A stretch of DNA of 64,000 nucleotides from Mesobacillus boroniphilus JCM 21738 (GTDB taxonomy: Bacteria > Bacillota > Bacilli > Bacillales > Cytobacillaceae), in contig NZ_BAUW01000013.1 in the NCBI RefSeq assembly GCF_000517385.1, positions 1-64,000 on the forward strand. Direction: 5' to 3'. Numbering within the stretch: the first letter of the stretch is position 1; every line of letters starts with the position of its first letter. This document shows positions 37,207-46,315 of this stretch, one piece after another. The notes beneath the pieces were generated by a model. The model was not told the origin of the DNA. It was given only the letters and a program-made list of their open reading frames with translations, and searched no databases. The position numbers and the translations under genes are program-made.

Positions 37207-38121
37207 TTAATTTGCTCCGTCTTTATAAAATTCACTGATTGCATTTCTCAGGTAGCCATCGTGCTTTTCCAGTAGTTCTTTTACCTCAGTTCCCCTGAGT
37301 CCCGTCGTGATTTGCAGGATGGCGGCTTTTGTATGGTAGTTTTGCTCCTTGATTGCCGTTCTTGCTTCCTCATCAGAAGCACCGGTTGCCATCTTGACGA
37401 TATTGACAGCGCGGTTATGTAGTTTTTCGTTCGTCATCTGGACATCAACCATCAGATTGCCATACACTTTGCCCAGTTTGATCATCGAAGCGGTAGAGAG
37501 CATGTTTAGAATTAATTTTTGGGCAGTGCCGGCTTTCATCCTTGTGGAACCGGTGATGACTTCCGGCCCGACGACCGCGGAGATGGTGTGATCGGAGATT
37601 TTTTCCATTTCGGAATCCTTGCTGCAAACAACAGATACAGTCACGGCACCGATTTTCTTTGCGTACTCCAGTGCACCGATCGTATAAGGGGTGCGCCCGC
37701 TGGCAGCGATTCCAACAACGATATCTTCAGAGGTCAGATTGATGTTTGCCAGATCGTTCTGCCCCTGCTGTTTGTCATCCTCGACACCTTCAAGTGCCTC
37801 CGTCATCGCTTCCTTGCCACCCGCAATAATTCCAACAACAAGCCCAGGGTCGGTTCCGAACGTCGGAGGGCATTCGGAAGCATCGATGATTCCGAGTCGG
37901 CCGGAAGTCCCTGCACCGATATAGATCAGACGGCCGCCTTTTTTGAAGGCAGCGACGATCCTGTCAACGACCTCCGAAATGTTCGGAACCTGCCTTGCGA
38001 GCACGTTCGGAACGAGGGTGTCTTCCTGGTTGATGACAGTGATGATTTCCTCTGTCGACATCAAGTCGATATTCATTGTCTTCGCGTTTTGCTGTTCTGT
38101 ATTAAGCTTTGCGATCTCCAT
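37207..38121 (-). CDS. murQ: N-acetylmuramic acid 6-phosphate etherase MurQ
   Basis: Cleaves the lactyl ether of MurNAc 6-phosphate, giving GlcNAc 6-phosphate and D-lactate. The 304-residue protein has a SIS sugar-phosphate fold: IYIGAGTSGRLGIIDASECP (near 70) and GITASGRTPYTIGAL-type segment (VGIAASGRTPY). The etherase motif TGSTRMKAGTAQKLILN is clear near 195. A C-terminal UBA-like helical part is present (EARTAIKEQNYHTKAAIL). The start overlaps the end of mupG by 20 bases, so the genes are coupled. The product is the substrate of NagA downstream. Confidence 0.95.
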   Translation of the reverse strand: MEIAKLNTEQQNAKTMNIDLMSTEEIITVINQEDTLVPNVLARQVPNISEVVDRIVAAFKKGGRLIYIGAGTSGRLGIIDASECPPTFGTDPGLVVGIIAGGKEAMTEALEGVEDDKQQGQNDLANINLTSEDIVVGIAASGRTPYTIGALEYAKKIGAVTVSVVCSKDSEMEKISDHTISAVVGPEVITGSTRMKAGTAQKLILNMLSTASMIKLGKVYGNLMVDVQMTNEKLHNRAVNIVKMATGASDEEARTAIKEQNYHTKAAILQITTGLRGTEVKELLEKHDGYLRNAISEFYKDGAN

Positions 38122-39186
38122 GTCTATTCCTCACAATAAATTGAAATTTTTGCCCTGCCTTGATCTCTGTAAGCAAAGGGAGGTCTTCTTTGATAACTTT
38201 TCCGATGCAATTCACTTTTTCATCCTTTGGCAGGTCATTAACGGCAATTTGCAATTCGCCTGCATACCGACCGTATAACTCATTGTCGATGGTTATTGTC
38301 CCGCGTTGCCTTTCCTGCTGATTAGAAGGTGGAATCTTATTTTTCCCTATTGAAGCGGATCGTGGTTCAACTGCTCTGATGACATCACGGGCAGGATCCA
38401 TCCTGTTTGTCAGAGTCCTGCTCAATAGTTCAACATGCTCCCAGCTTTCGGCCTCAATACGAAGTGGAAAGATTTTTTTACCAAGGAAAGCTAGTAATTC
38501 CAGCTGTTCATCAGATGCAGCGTGATCTCCAATTGAAATTTTATCGGTAAAACAAGAGACCATCAGCTCTGCAGCAGCTACGTGCGGCAGCTGGCCGCGG
38601 TGCTTTTCAAGTGTTGGAAGACCAGAAAACACAGGTCCGCGCAAATCCTTGTCCCCGGGGACGAAAGCCATTGTCGTAATTCCAAGTGAACGGAGCATGT
38701 TATTTCTTTCAATCAGAAACTCCTTGTCCAATCCTGTTTCAGGCCTTGGGTAAAAATTATGCCATGCTTCGACGTTCTCGGTATTTAGACCAGCATCAAT
38801 CCATGCCTGAATTTCATCTCTAGTTATCGTGCTGGCGTTGATTCCTATCTTCATTTTATCCGAAAGCTCCACAATCTGCTGTGTTGTGAACCCGTAATCC
38901 GCTCTTATTCCTGATAGACCCCATTGCAGCAGCTCTTCATATTGGCCCCATTCTAGCCCAAGGTAATCCAATGACCTTGGAGATACATCGGCCATCAGCT
39001 CCATATTGTGCTTTTTCGCCAGGGAACACAGCTCTTTTAAAAGCTCTTTGTACTCAGCAGGATTATCCTCCGGAATATGCAGGGAAGTGAAAATTGATTT
39101 AAGTCCGTATTGAGCCGCTTTCTCAATCCAGGCAGCATTTTTCTCCATCCGGTCCTTGTTCATATATACGGAAATGCCAAGCATGG
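38102..39186 (-). CDS. mupG: 6-phospho-N-acetylmuramidase MupG (DUF871)
   Basis: DUF871 glycosidase. In Staphylococcus aureus the family member MupG splits MurNAc 6-phosphate-GlcNAc after PTS uptake. About 361 residues: a TIM-barrel part beginning LGISVYMNKD, with LMADVSPRSLDYLGL near 70 and GLNTENVEAWHNFYPRPETG near 140. A C-terminal beta domain (about 240-360) includes SASIGKNKIPP and KVNCIGKVIKEDLPLL. The start is the ATG at 39186 with GGAGGG seven bases upstream; the frame four codons longer lacks a site. It lies between the PTS gene and murQ, exactly where the pathway needs it. Confidence 0.88.
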
Positions 39187-39226
39187 ACAATCCCTCCAAT
39201 CAAAACAAATTAATAGAATAGAAGAA

Positions 39227-39253
39227 AGGAGGAAAATAGCTCTCCTCCTTTTC
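39227..39253 (-). terminator. Weak hairpin between the PTS gene and mupG
   Basis: AAAGGAGGA and TCCTCCTTT form nine perfect pairs, followed on the minus strand by CTTCTATTC. A weak terminator or processing site that could set less mupG-murQ than PTS message. Confidence 0.5.
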
Positions 39254-39265
39254 TGTATTTGCATC

Positions 39266-40638
39266 TTAGATTCCTTTAGCCATTTCTTCCTTGAAGCCGA
39301 ACGTCCAGGTGAAGATGAACCCGAATACGTAGGCAATCAGAAGTCCAAGCAAGTAGAGCAGTATTTGATTTGTATGGACAAGGAAGGCAAGCGGGATACC
39401 CGAAACACCGATGGCAATCGTTGCGATTTTAAAGAATGCCTGGAATGCTCCGCCGACTGCTGCGCCTAGACAGGCAGTGATGAATGGACGGCCAAGCGGC
39501 AGGGTGACACCGAAAATGAGCGGTTCGCCGATGCCAAGCATACCAACTGGCAGGCCGCCCTTGATAACCTTTTTAAGTCTCTCATTCTTTGTTTTAAAAT
39601 AGATCGCGAATGCCGCACCAACCTGGCCTGCACCGCCCATTGCGAGGATTGGCAGCAGCGGGTCATCACCAATCGTGTTGATCAATTCCATATGCACAGG
39701 AGTCAAGCCCTGGTGCAGACCTGTAACAACAAGAGGAAGGAATGTTCCGGCAAGGACCAGTCCTGCCAGGATTCCGCCAACATCAAGAAGGCCAAGCAAG
39801 CCCTTTGTAATCAAATCGGAAATCAACCTCCGACAGGCTGAAGCACGAATAATGTTGCAATGCCAGTAATCAATAATGATAGAGTAGGAGTAATGATGAT
39901 ATCCAAAGAAGACGGAACGAATTTACGGATCCGCTTTTCAAGCATTGCAATAAAAACTGCAGCAAGCATGACGCCAATCAAACCGCCGCGGCCAGGAACA
40001 AGAGCTTCACCAAACAATGTGATGTTCGCAAGACCCGGGTTGATGATCAGGATACCAGCAGCACCGCCAAGAGCAGGTGAGCCGCCGAATTCACGAGCCG
40101 TATTGATACCGACAAATACACCAAGATAACTGAAGATACCCCAGCCGATCAGGTTGAGGAACTGAATAAGCGTCGACTCAGGATCAGCACCAGAACGGAT
40201 GATGACATTCGTAATTCCCGCAATCAAACCGGAAGCGACAATCGCCGGGATCAGCGGAATGAAGATGCTGGCAATCCTTCGCAGGAAAAGCTTGAACGGA
40301 GTCGCATTTTTCTTGTTAAGTTCGTCCTTAGTACGGCCGGCTAGTCCCTCGAAAGAATCCGGGTCGGACTCGTCTACTAGATTGGCAGTCTTGCCGGTAA
40401 TCTCTGAAAACTCATTCGCCACTTTAGTGACAATTCCAGGTCCCAAAATAATCTGTAATGTTTCTTCTTCTACGACACCGAGCACGCCATCAATTTTCTT
40501 GATGCCAGCAAGATCGACTTTGCTGTAGTCTGCCGGCTTGACGCGCAGGCGGGTCATGCACGAAGCAACATCAACAATATTGTCCGCGCCGCCAAGCTGC
40601 TCAAGTATCTCTCTTGCCAGGCGTTCTTCATTACGCAT
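39266..40638 (-). CDS. murP: PTS EIIBC component, MurNAc/GlcNAc-disaccharide type (frameshifted)
   Basis: Sugar phosphotransferase permease. The EIIB domain (residues 1-80) has the phospho-Cys27 in VASCMTRLRVK. The EIIC domain has about ten helices, with GIFSYLGVFVGINTAREFGG and LGIGEPLIFGVTLPLGRPF. There is no EIIA domain, so a separate EIIA is needed. The frame breaks at about 39826 inside LQPVGG; joined length is about 457 residues, as in MurP. Identification as MurNAc or MurNAc-GlcNAc specific comes from the adjacent mupG and murQ, not from the protein alone; GlcNAc or another sugar remains possible. The ATG has GAGGGGG seven bases upstream. Confidence 0.85.
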
Positions 40639-40677
40639 GGTGTTTCCCCCTCTAATTGTAAAATAGTCAGAAAAGAA

Positions 40678-40691
40678 TGAATACGCTTACA
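40678..40691. promoter_or_regulatory. Catabolite-responsive element (cre) for CcpA
   Basis: TGTAAGCGTATTCA (minus) matches the cre consensus TGWAANCGNTNWCA at all but one position. It lies just downstream of the PTS -10, so CcpA would block elongation. HPr kinase and Crh, which control CcpA, are encoded nearby. Confidence 0.7.
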
Positions 40692-40696
40692 AAATG

Positions 40697-40732
40697 ATAA
40701 TAACAAGTCTACTGTATAGTTGTCTATACCTT
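40697..40732 (-). promoter_or_regulatory. PTS operon promoter with NagR (dre) box
   Basis: Minus strand -35 TAGACA (40726-40721) and -10 TATTAT (40702-40697) with an 18-base spacer. The box AAGGTATAGACAACTA (40732-40717) overlaps the -35, as at nagA. Confidence 0.75.
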
Positions 40733-40828
40733 TTATGAAAAATATAGCTTTGGTACTAGCAGTAAGAGGTGGATAATACCAATCTAGATAATCTCTGTGA
40801 ACTCAAGCTGTTTTTTATCTCCTTATAT

Positions 40829-40856
40829 TTGGTTCTTCATAAAAAAGTGCTAAAAT
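40829..40856 (+). promoter_or_regulatory. Candidate promoter of hprK
   Basis: TTGGTT and TAAAAT with a 16-base spacer, about 55 bases before the hprK start. Confidence 0.4.
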
Positions 40857-40910
40857 AAAAGGTATTGTTATCATGTGGGATATTAACGTTCTAATAAAGG
40901 AGGAACTTCA

Positions 40911-41846
40911 TTGCCAAAAGTCCGTACTAAAGACCTGATCAAAAAATTCGAAATGGAACTGATCAGTGGAGAGGAAGGAATCAATCGTCCGATCACCACG
41001 ACTGACATTTCAAGACCAGGACTAGAAATCGCTGGTTATTTTGAATATTATCCTGCGGAGCGCCTGCAGCTTCTCGGAAAAACAGAGTTGACCTTCTTTG
41101 AAAAATTAAACCCTAGCGACAGGGCGGAACGGATGCAAAAGCTTTGTACTGATATTACGCCAGGAATCATTGTCACGAGAGACATTGAGGTTCCTGTTGA
41201 ACTGGTCGAGGCAGCCGAAAAGGAATCAGTCCCTCTCTTACGTTCAAAGCAAAAAACAACAAGGCTCTCGAGTCATCTGACAAACTATCTCGAAAGCAAG
41301 CTGGCACCGACGACTGCAGTCCATGGGGTACTTGTCGATCTGTATGGGATCGGCGTATTGATCACTGGCAAGAGCGGAGTTGGTAAAAGTGAAACCGCCC
41401 TTGAATTGGTAAAGCGTGGACACCGTCTTGTAGCGGATGACTGTGTTGAAATCCGCCAGGAGGATATCGGGACTCTGGTTGGGAACTCACCTGATTTAAT
41501 TGAGCATCTTCTTGAAATCCGCGGCGTAGGCATCATCAATGTGATGACGCTGTTCGGTGCTGGTGCCGTTCGTTCGCATAAACGGATTACCCTGATTATT
41601 GACCTTGAAATATGGGACCAGAAAAAATCATATGACCGACTGGGCCTTGATGAAGAGAAAATGAAAATTCTTGACACTGATATCACCAAGCTGACGATTC
41701 CAGTCCGTCCAGGCCGAAACCTCGCTGTCATCATCGAAGTAGCAGCAATGAACTTCAGGCTAAAGCGCATGGGCGTCAATGCAGCTGAACAATTCACGAA
41801 CAGGCTGTCCGACGTCATTGAAGACGGCGACCATGACGAACATTAA
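40911..41846 (+). CDS. hprK: HPr kinase/phosphorylase HprK
   Basis: Bifunctional enzyme that phosphorylates or dephosphorylates Ser46 of HPr and Crh, the signal for CcpA-driven carbon catabolite control. The 311 residues have an N-terminal MurF-like domain (1-130). The kinase domain carries [11 protein letters not shown] (His138), Walker A GKSGVGKS (153-160), LVADDCVEI, and the HPrK signature [19 protein letters not shown]. The start is a TTG with GGAGG eight bases upstream. Intact frame. Followed by lgt, as in B. subtilis, but a palindrome and a repeat element now sit between them. Confidence 0.96.
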   Translation: MPKVRTKDLIKKFEMELISGEEGINRPITTTDISRPGLEIAGYFEYYPAERLQLLGKTELTFFEKLNPSDRAERMQKLCTDITPGIIVTRDIEVPVELVEAAEKESVPLLRSKQKTTRLSSHLTNYLESKLAPTTAVHGVLVDLYGIGVLITGKSGVGKSETALELVKRGHRLVADDCVEIRQEDIGTLVGNSPDLIEHLLEIRGVGIINVMTLFGAGAVRSHKRITLIIDLEIWDQKKSYDRLGLDEEKMKILDTDITKLTIPVRPGRNLAVIIEVAAMNFRLKRMGVNAAEQFTNRLSDVIEDGDHDEH

Positions 41847-41904
41847 GCAGTGGAATTTTTTCGTGAATAACTATGGCAATCAGCAATAATTGAACGAACA
41901 GAGT

Positions 41905-41926
41905 CTTAATCAAACGTTTGATTAAG
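41905..41926. promoter_or_regulatory. 22-bp palindrome containing AATCAAACGTTTGATT
   Basis: The 16-base core is identical to the palindrome at 25565, and here symmetry extends three more bases each side (CTT and AAG). Located 60 bases after hprK. No known regulator assigned. Confidence 0.6.
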
Positions 41927-41995
41927 AACGGCCAAAGTGCTGGTACGACTGATTTTTTAATTATTATGTATATATAAATTCACTTCGAGAATTGT

Positions 41996-42113
41996 CCAGC
42001 TTCAGCGCCTAGCCCCTCGAGTCGCTTCGGTCCGCCCAATGAAGTCAAAGAACGACTTCACTGTTCGGCCCTCCAGCGCTTGTCGGGGCTGAACGAGGCG
42101 CTTGCGCTTTTCT
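41996..42113 (+). repeat. Hairpin repeat element, copy 3
   Basis: Same core as copy 1, with CCAATGAAGTC and GACTTCACTG arms. It ends GGCGCTTGCGCTTTTCTTG only 20 bases before the lgt start, so it lies in the lgt leader. The DnaA-box-like flank of copies 1, 2 and 4 is absent. Confidence 0.85.
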
Positions 42114-42133
42114 TGTGATAAAGGGGAAATGAT

Positions 42134-42946
42134 ATGGAAAAGAATATTCAGCCAATCGACCCGGTTGCCTTTTCACTTGGGCCGATCGAGGTGCACTGGT
42201 ATGGTGTCATCATCGGACTTGGAATTGCGCTCGCACTATGGATTGCCATGCGTGAAGGTGAACGCCGAGGTCTGCCGAAAGATATTTTTGCAGACCTGAT
42301 GCTCTGGGCGATTCCAATCGCAATCCTATCTGCACGGCTTTACTATGTAATCTTCCAGTGGGATTACTACAGCCAATATCCTGGTGAGATTTTTAAAGTC
42401 TGGAATGGCGGCATTGCCATCCACGGTGCGTTGATAGGTTCTGTTGTGACCGCTTATTTCTTTACGAAGTCCAGGAATGTTTCTTTCTGGAAGCTCGCTG
42501 ATATTGCAGCTCCGAGCATCATCCTGGGCCAGGCAATCGGACGCTGGGGAAACTTCATGAACCAGGAAGCGCATGGCGGGGAAGTAACAAGGGCGTTTTT
42601 GGAAAACCTGTACCTGCCAGAGTTCATAATCAACCAGATGTATATTAATGGGACATACTATCACCCAACATTTTTATATGAATCGATCTGGAATTTGCTC
42701 GGTTTCATCCTGCTCATGTCATTGCGCAGAGTCAACCTGGGCCGCGGGGAGATTTTCCTCAGCTATGTCATCTGGTACTCTATCGGCCGCTTCTTTGTCG
42801 AGGGAATGCGGACTGACAGCTTGATGCTGACGGAATCATTGCGAATTGCCCAGACAATCTCGATCGCTTTGATTGTTTTTGCAATCGGCTTATGGATTTT
42901 CAGAAGAGTGAAAGGTTATTCGAAAGTACGATATTTAGAGAACTAG
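42134..42946 (+). CDS. lgt: Phosphatidylglycerol:prolipoprotein diacylglyceryl transferase
   Basis: First enzyme of lipoprotein maturation, in the cytoplasmic membrane; transfers diacylglycerol to the lipobox Cys. The 270 residues have about seven helices. The [10 protein letters not shown] start, [11 protein letters not shown] with essential His near 103, and the Lgt signature [15 protein letters not shown] are all present; YHPTFLYES follows. The ATG has AAGGGGAAATG spacing that suits. Normally co-transcribed with hprK; here a repeat element separates the two. Confidence 0.96.
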   Translation: MEKNIQPIDPVAFSLGPIEVHWYGVIIGLGIALALWIAMREGERRGLPKDIFADLMLWAIPIAILSARLYYVIFQWDYYSQYPGEIFKVWNGGIAIHGALIGSVVTAYFFTKSRNVSFWKLADIAAPSIILGQAIGRWGNFMNQEAHGGEVTRAFLENLYLPEFIINQMYINGTYYHPTFLYESIWNLLGFILLMSLRRVNLGRGEIFLSYVIWYSIGRFFVEGMRTDSLMLTESLRIAQTISIALIVFAIGLWIFRRVKGYSKVRYLEN

Positions 42947-43018
42947 AATTTCGGATTACTAAAAAAGAAGCCCTATAAATAGAATGAATTAAGGCTGAAA
43001 AATGGGAGAGATGCTTCG

Positions 43019-43963
43019 ATGGGTTCTACATTGAAAAGAGGGTTGATGGTTGGCTTGAATACGACTTGGGCGCTCGGGAAAGTCATTTTCCCTGTCACCC
43101 TGATTGTGTCGATCCTTCAATATACACCAATCCTGCCGTGGATAATCGAATTGATCACGCCGCTGATGTCAATGCTCGGTTTGTCAGGAGATGCGGCGAT
43201 TCCGCTTGTCATCGGGAATTTCCTAAATCTTTACGCGGCCATTGGAGCAATCCTGACCCTTGATTTGACGGTAAAAGAAATCTTTATCATAGCGGTGATG
43301 CTGAGCTTTTCACATAATATGCTTGTTGAATCGAGTGTAGCTCTCAAGGTTGGCGTCAAGCTGTGGATCATCGTCCTTGTCCGCCTCGGGCTTGCGTTCA
43401 TATCTGCAGTGGTCATCAATCTTGTTTGGAACGGTGGCTCTGAAATAGCCCATTATGGCATGGTCCCTCCTAAAAGCGAAGAAGTTTCCGGGTGGGGAGC
43501 GATTCTGCTTGAAGGCATCACGAAGGCGGGAATCGGCATATTCCAGCTTGCGATCATTGTCATCCCGCTGATGGTAGTCGTGCAAATCATGAAGGATAAG
43601 CAATGGCTTGCCGTTTTTTCAAGATGGATGGCGCCGGCAACAAGAGCGCTTGGAATGAAGGAGAACACCTCGACGACAATGGCAGCCGGCCTGCTGATCG
43701 GGCTTGCGTACGGCGCAGGCGTGATGATCCAGGCAGTCAAGGAGGATGGAGTAAGCAAAAAGGATGTCACTCTTGCATTCATTTTCCTTGTTGCCTGCCA
43801 CGCAGTCATTGAAGATACATTGATTTTCATTCCGCTTGGCATTCCGGTCCTGCCGCTGTTATTGATCCGCCTTGGTGTGGCGATATTATTGACGATAGCA
43901 GTCGCATTCATCTGGAACCGCGCGGACATCGCAAAAAGAAAGGAAGCAGTATATGAGCAATAA
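43019..43963 (+). CDS. yvoD: YvoD, nucleoside-recognition (gate) membrane protein
   Basis: Integral membrane protein of 314 residues with about eight helices and two gate-type domains, as in spore maturation proteins SpmA/SpmB and nucleoside transporters. Segments such as [19 protein letters not shown] and [17 protein letters not shown] are typical. The ATG has GGGAGAG eight bases upstream. The gene overlaps ppaX by 11 bases and follows lgt by 72 bases, the B. subtilis order. Role unknown. Confidence 0.85.
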   Translation: MGSTLKRGLMVGLNTTWALGKVIFPVTLIVSILQYTPILPWIIELITPLMSMLGLSGDAAIPLVIGNFLNLYAAIGAILTLDLTVKEIFIIAVMLSFSHNMLVESSVALKVGVKLWIIVLVRLGLAFISAVVINLVWNGGSEIAHYGMVPPKSEEVSGWGAILLEGITKAGIGIFQLAIIVIPLMVVVQIMKDKQWLAVFSRWMAPATRALGMKENTSTTMAAGLLIGLAYGAGVMIQAVKEDGVSKKDVTLAFIFLVACHAVIEDTLIFIPLGIPVLPLLLIRLGVAILLTIAVAFIWNRADIAKRKEAVYEQ

Positions 43964-44597
43964 AATAGATACGGTCCTGTTCGATCTGGACGGGACTCTG
44001 ATTGATACAAACGAACTAATTATTTCATCCTTTCTCCATACAATGGAGACCTATTATCCCGGCCAGTATAAACGGGAGGATGTCTTGCCATTTTTGGGGC
44101 CGTCACTTCAGGATACGTTCCAGCCAATGAATCCTGAAGGCTACGAAGAAATGATCACCACTTACCGCACTTACAACCTGGCTAATCACGACCTCTTGGT
44201 TAAAGGTTTCGAGGGAGTGTATGAAACGGTCAGAACGCTGAAGGAGAGCGGTTTCCATTTGGGAATCGTTACCACGAAGCGTTCGGATGTAGTCCAGATG
44301 GGCTTGAAGCTGACAGGATTGGATGAGTTTTTCGAGGTTGTCGTCGCGCTCGACCACGTTGAAAAAGCGAAGCCGGATCCTGAGCCGCTTTTAAAAGCGT
44401 TGGACATGCTTGGATCCTCACCGGATCGTGCGATCATGGTCGGCGATAACCACCACGACATCCTCGGCGGTAAAAACGCTGGCACTAGAACAGCCGGAGT
44501 TGCCTGGTCAATAAAGGGAAGAGAGCATCTTGAGCAGTATAACCCGGATTACATGTTAGAGAACATGGCTGACATCCTGCCAATTTTGGGAGTATAA
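43953..44597 (+). CDS. ppaX: Pyrophosphatase PpaX (HAD family)
   Basis: HAD hydrolase that removes pyrophosphate released when HprK dephosphorylates Ser-P-HPr by phosphorolysis. The 214 residues carry motif [16 protein letters not shown], motif [11 protein letters not shown], Lys and motif [10 protein letters not shown]...[12 protein letters not shown]. The ATG has AAAGGAAG about seven bases upstream and overlaps yvoD. Same cluster as hprK, which fits its role. Confidence 0.93.
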   Translation: MSNKIDTVLFDLDGTLIDTNELIISSFLHTMETYYPGQYKREDVLPFLGPSLQDTFQPMNPEGYEEMITTYRTYNLANHDLLVKGFEGVYETVRTLKESGFHLGIVTTKRSDVVQMGLKLTGLDEFFEVVVALDHVEKAKPDPEPLLKALDMLGSSPDRAIMVGDNHHDILGGKNAGTRTAGVAWSIKGREHLEQYNPDYMLENMADILPILGV

Positions 44598-44598
44598 C

Positions 44599-45135
44599 AT
44601 GAGAAGGACGACTCGTTATCGAGTAGAAGGAGCAAACAGCCTCTGGCATGTTTATAAAACCGTCCCGTTTTTGAAGGTCGTCAAAAATTTCGTCGTCATC
44701 CAGGTGGCGCGCTACACGCCATTTCTCGGCATGAAAAACTGGCTGTACCGCAAATTCTTGCGGATGAACGTCGGCGACCAGACATCCTTCGCGCTGATGG
44801 TCATGCTCGACGTCATGTTCCCGGAAAAAATCTCGGTTGGCCGCAATACGGTCATTGGCTACAACACGACAATCCTGGCACATGAATACTTGATCAAGGA
44901 ATACCGCCTAGGCGAAGTAGAGATTGGCAGCGAAGTCATGATTGGAGCTAACTCCACAATCATGCCAGGCATCAGGATCGGTGACGGCGCCATCGTCTCC
45001 GCCGGAACATTCGTCCACAAAGACGTCCCGGCCGGAGCCTTTGTCGGCGGCAATCCTATGCGTGTGATTTACACAAAGGAAGAGCTTGCTGAACGTTGGG
45101 CTGATGATGAAATCTATGGGACCAGCACTAACTAA
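44599..45135 (+). CDS. yvoF: Acyltransferase YvoF, left-handed beta-helix type
   Basis: Putative acetyltransferase of the CysE/LacA/NodL family, 178 residues. Hexapeptide repeats are visible in the second half: IGSEVMIGANSTIMPGIRIG and DGAIVSAGTFVHKDVPAGAF. The start follows the ppaX stop by one base, so it is translationally coupled. Acceptor unknown. Last gene of the lgt-yvoD-ppaX-yvoF group, ended by a strong hairpin. Confidence 0.9.
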   Translation: MRRTTRYRVEGANSLWHVYKTVPFLKVVKNFVVIQVARYTPFLGMKNWLYRKFLRMNVGDQTSFALMVMLDVMFPEKISVGRNTVIGYNTTILAHEYLIKEYRLGEVEIGSEVMIGANSTIMPGIRIGDGAIVSAGTFVHKDVPAGAFVGGNPMRVIYTKEELAERWADDEIYGTSTN

Positions 45136-45139
45136 CTAC

Positions 45140-45179
45140 AAAAAGCGAAACGGACACTGCTCCGCTTCGCTTTTTTTAT
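45140..45179 (+). terminator. Terminator of the yvoF group
   Basis: AAAAAGCGAA and TTCGCTTTTT arms with a GGA/TCC extension, followed by TTATTT. Confidence 0.85.
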
Positions 45180-45197
45180 TTGGAAAAATTCGGATGT

Positions 45198-45321
45198 GGT
45201 CGAAATAATGCGAAAAGTGGTCGAAATAATTCTAAATGTGGTCGATAAAATCAAAAATCCGCCAATATAATTCAAAAAGTGGTCGATATATTTTGTTTTT
45301 CGCCAATAAATGAAAATCGGC
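45198..45321 (+). repeat. 21-bp phased repeat array C (six units, two core types)
   Basis: Units start at 45198, 45219, 45240, 45260, 45281 and 45301. Four have the core GGTCGAAATAAT or GGTCGATAAAAT and two have the core CGCCAATATAAT seen in array B, interleaved without losing the phase. From 45322 to 45486 I see no gene or clear signal. Confidence 0.9.
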
Positions 45322-45486
45322 CATCTCATTTAGGCGATTTTCCACTGGAATTAGTGAGTATAATTAACTTTTCCTATAAAACAGCCGGCCGGCAGCACAA
45401 TATTGAGTGTTGCCGTTATTAATTATTCTCCATCAAAAACCAACCTTCTTTTCTTGCAGAATTTTTACCCATTTCTCTTTTAAAAA

Positions 45487-45520
45487 AACAAAAACGAAAT
45501 GGATGTGATAGGCCATTTCG
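45487..45520 (-). terminator. Terminator of the HAD hydrolase gene
   Basis: On the minus strand CGAAATGG and CCATTTCG arms with a ten-base loop are followed by TTTTTGTTTTTTT. Confidence 0.8.
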
Positions 45521-45523
45521 CTT

Positions 45524-46075
45524 CTACTTATATGGAAATTCTGAATAACAGTAAATTGTCTTGTCCGCATACTGATTTGCTTCACGGAAGGAGCAGGTTT
45601 TAATACCAATCTTCCTGGCGGGAATCAGGTCTGTGCTTTGGTCGCCGACAGCCAGGTCCAAACGATATCTGTCATGCAGGTACTTATATGCATGGATATC
45701 CGGCTTTAGTGAATAGCCATCATCTGCAGGGCAAATCACTTCCTCGAAAAATTGGCTGAGATTCCAGTGTTCCAGCAGCTCTTCAGTTGAGCGCCGATTG
45801 CGATGGGTCACGAGTACATTTGCGTCCGAGGCAGATAAGACATCTTTCACATACGGGAAAAGCGGTTTCCGATCATTTGGCAAGGTGCGTTCAATCTCCC
45901 GGAATTCTTTTACCTTATTTTTATCGACACCGTAAAATTCATATGCTGTACCATACTTCAAATGAGGAAGGACTTCTTTGTACGGCAGGTCTTTTTTCGC
46001 AACAACTGTGAATGCCTCCACCAATGTCGGCCAGGTATCAAGGATTGTTCCGTCCAGATCCCATAGGATTTTCAT
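45524..46075 (-). CDS. HAD family hydrolase, phosphoglycolate phosphatase-like
   Basis: HAD phosphatase of 183 residues. Motif I LWDLDGTILDTWPTLVEAF, motif II NVLVTHRNRRSTEEL, motif III Lys in DGYSLKPDIH and motif IV VGDQSTDLIPARKIG are all present, with a small helical cap. I use the ATG at 46075, with GGAGG about nine bases upstream; a longer frame starts at 46117. It stands alone, opposite the his operon. Substrate unknown. Confidence 0.85.
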   Translation of the reverse strand: MKILWDLDGTILDTWPTLVEAFTVVAKKDLPYKEVLPHLKYGTAYEFYGVDKNKVKEFREIERTLPNDRKPLFPYVKDVLSASDANVLVTHRNRRSTEELLEHWNLSQFFEEVICPADDGYSLKPDIHAYKYLHDRYRLDLAVGDQSTDLIPARKIGIKTCSFREANQYADKTIYCYSEFPYK

Positions 46076-46197
46076 TTCACCTAGCCTCCTTACATAGTAA
46101 AAAATACTTACCACCAACTCATGTCAGCGTTTCCGCATTTCTGATTGCCACCATTCTATCAGCTCTATTTTAAAAAGCAAACATGAACAGCTTATGG

Positions 46198-46226
46198 TTG
46201 ACGAATAATAAAATGCACGATAAACT
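46198..46226 (+). promoter_or_regulatory. Candidate promoter of the his operon
   Basis: TTGACG and TAAACT with a 17-base spacer, 90 bases before hisZ. I looked for a histidine T-box or leader peptide between here and hisZ and saw neither. Confidence 0.5.
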
Positions 46227-46315
46227 ACTTATATCTTCACCTTGTTACCATATTAGCGAACTAAAGGATTTAGAAAATTAAGGTATAAACACCAGCAACG
46301 AAGAGGGTGAAAACA

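Noticed and set aside
45198-45321. CRISPR array
   Set aside because: Units are 20-21 bases including the variable part, cores are degenerate and of two kinds, and no cas gene is present.
46118-46315. Histidine T-box or leader peptide before hisZ
   Set aside because: No GGTGG-type T-box sequence, no His codon run and no terminator/antiterminator pair found.
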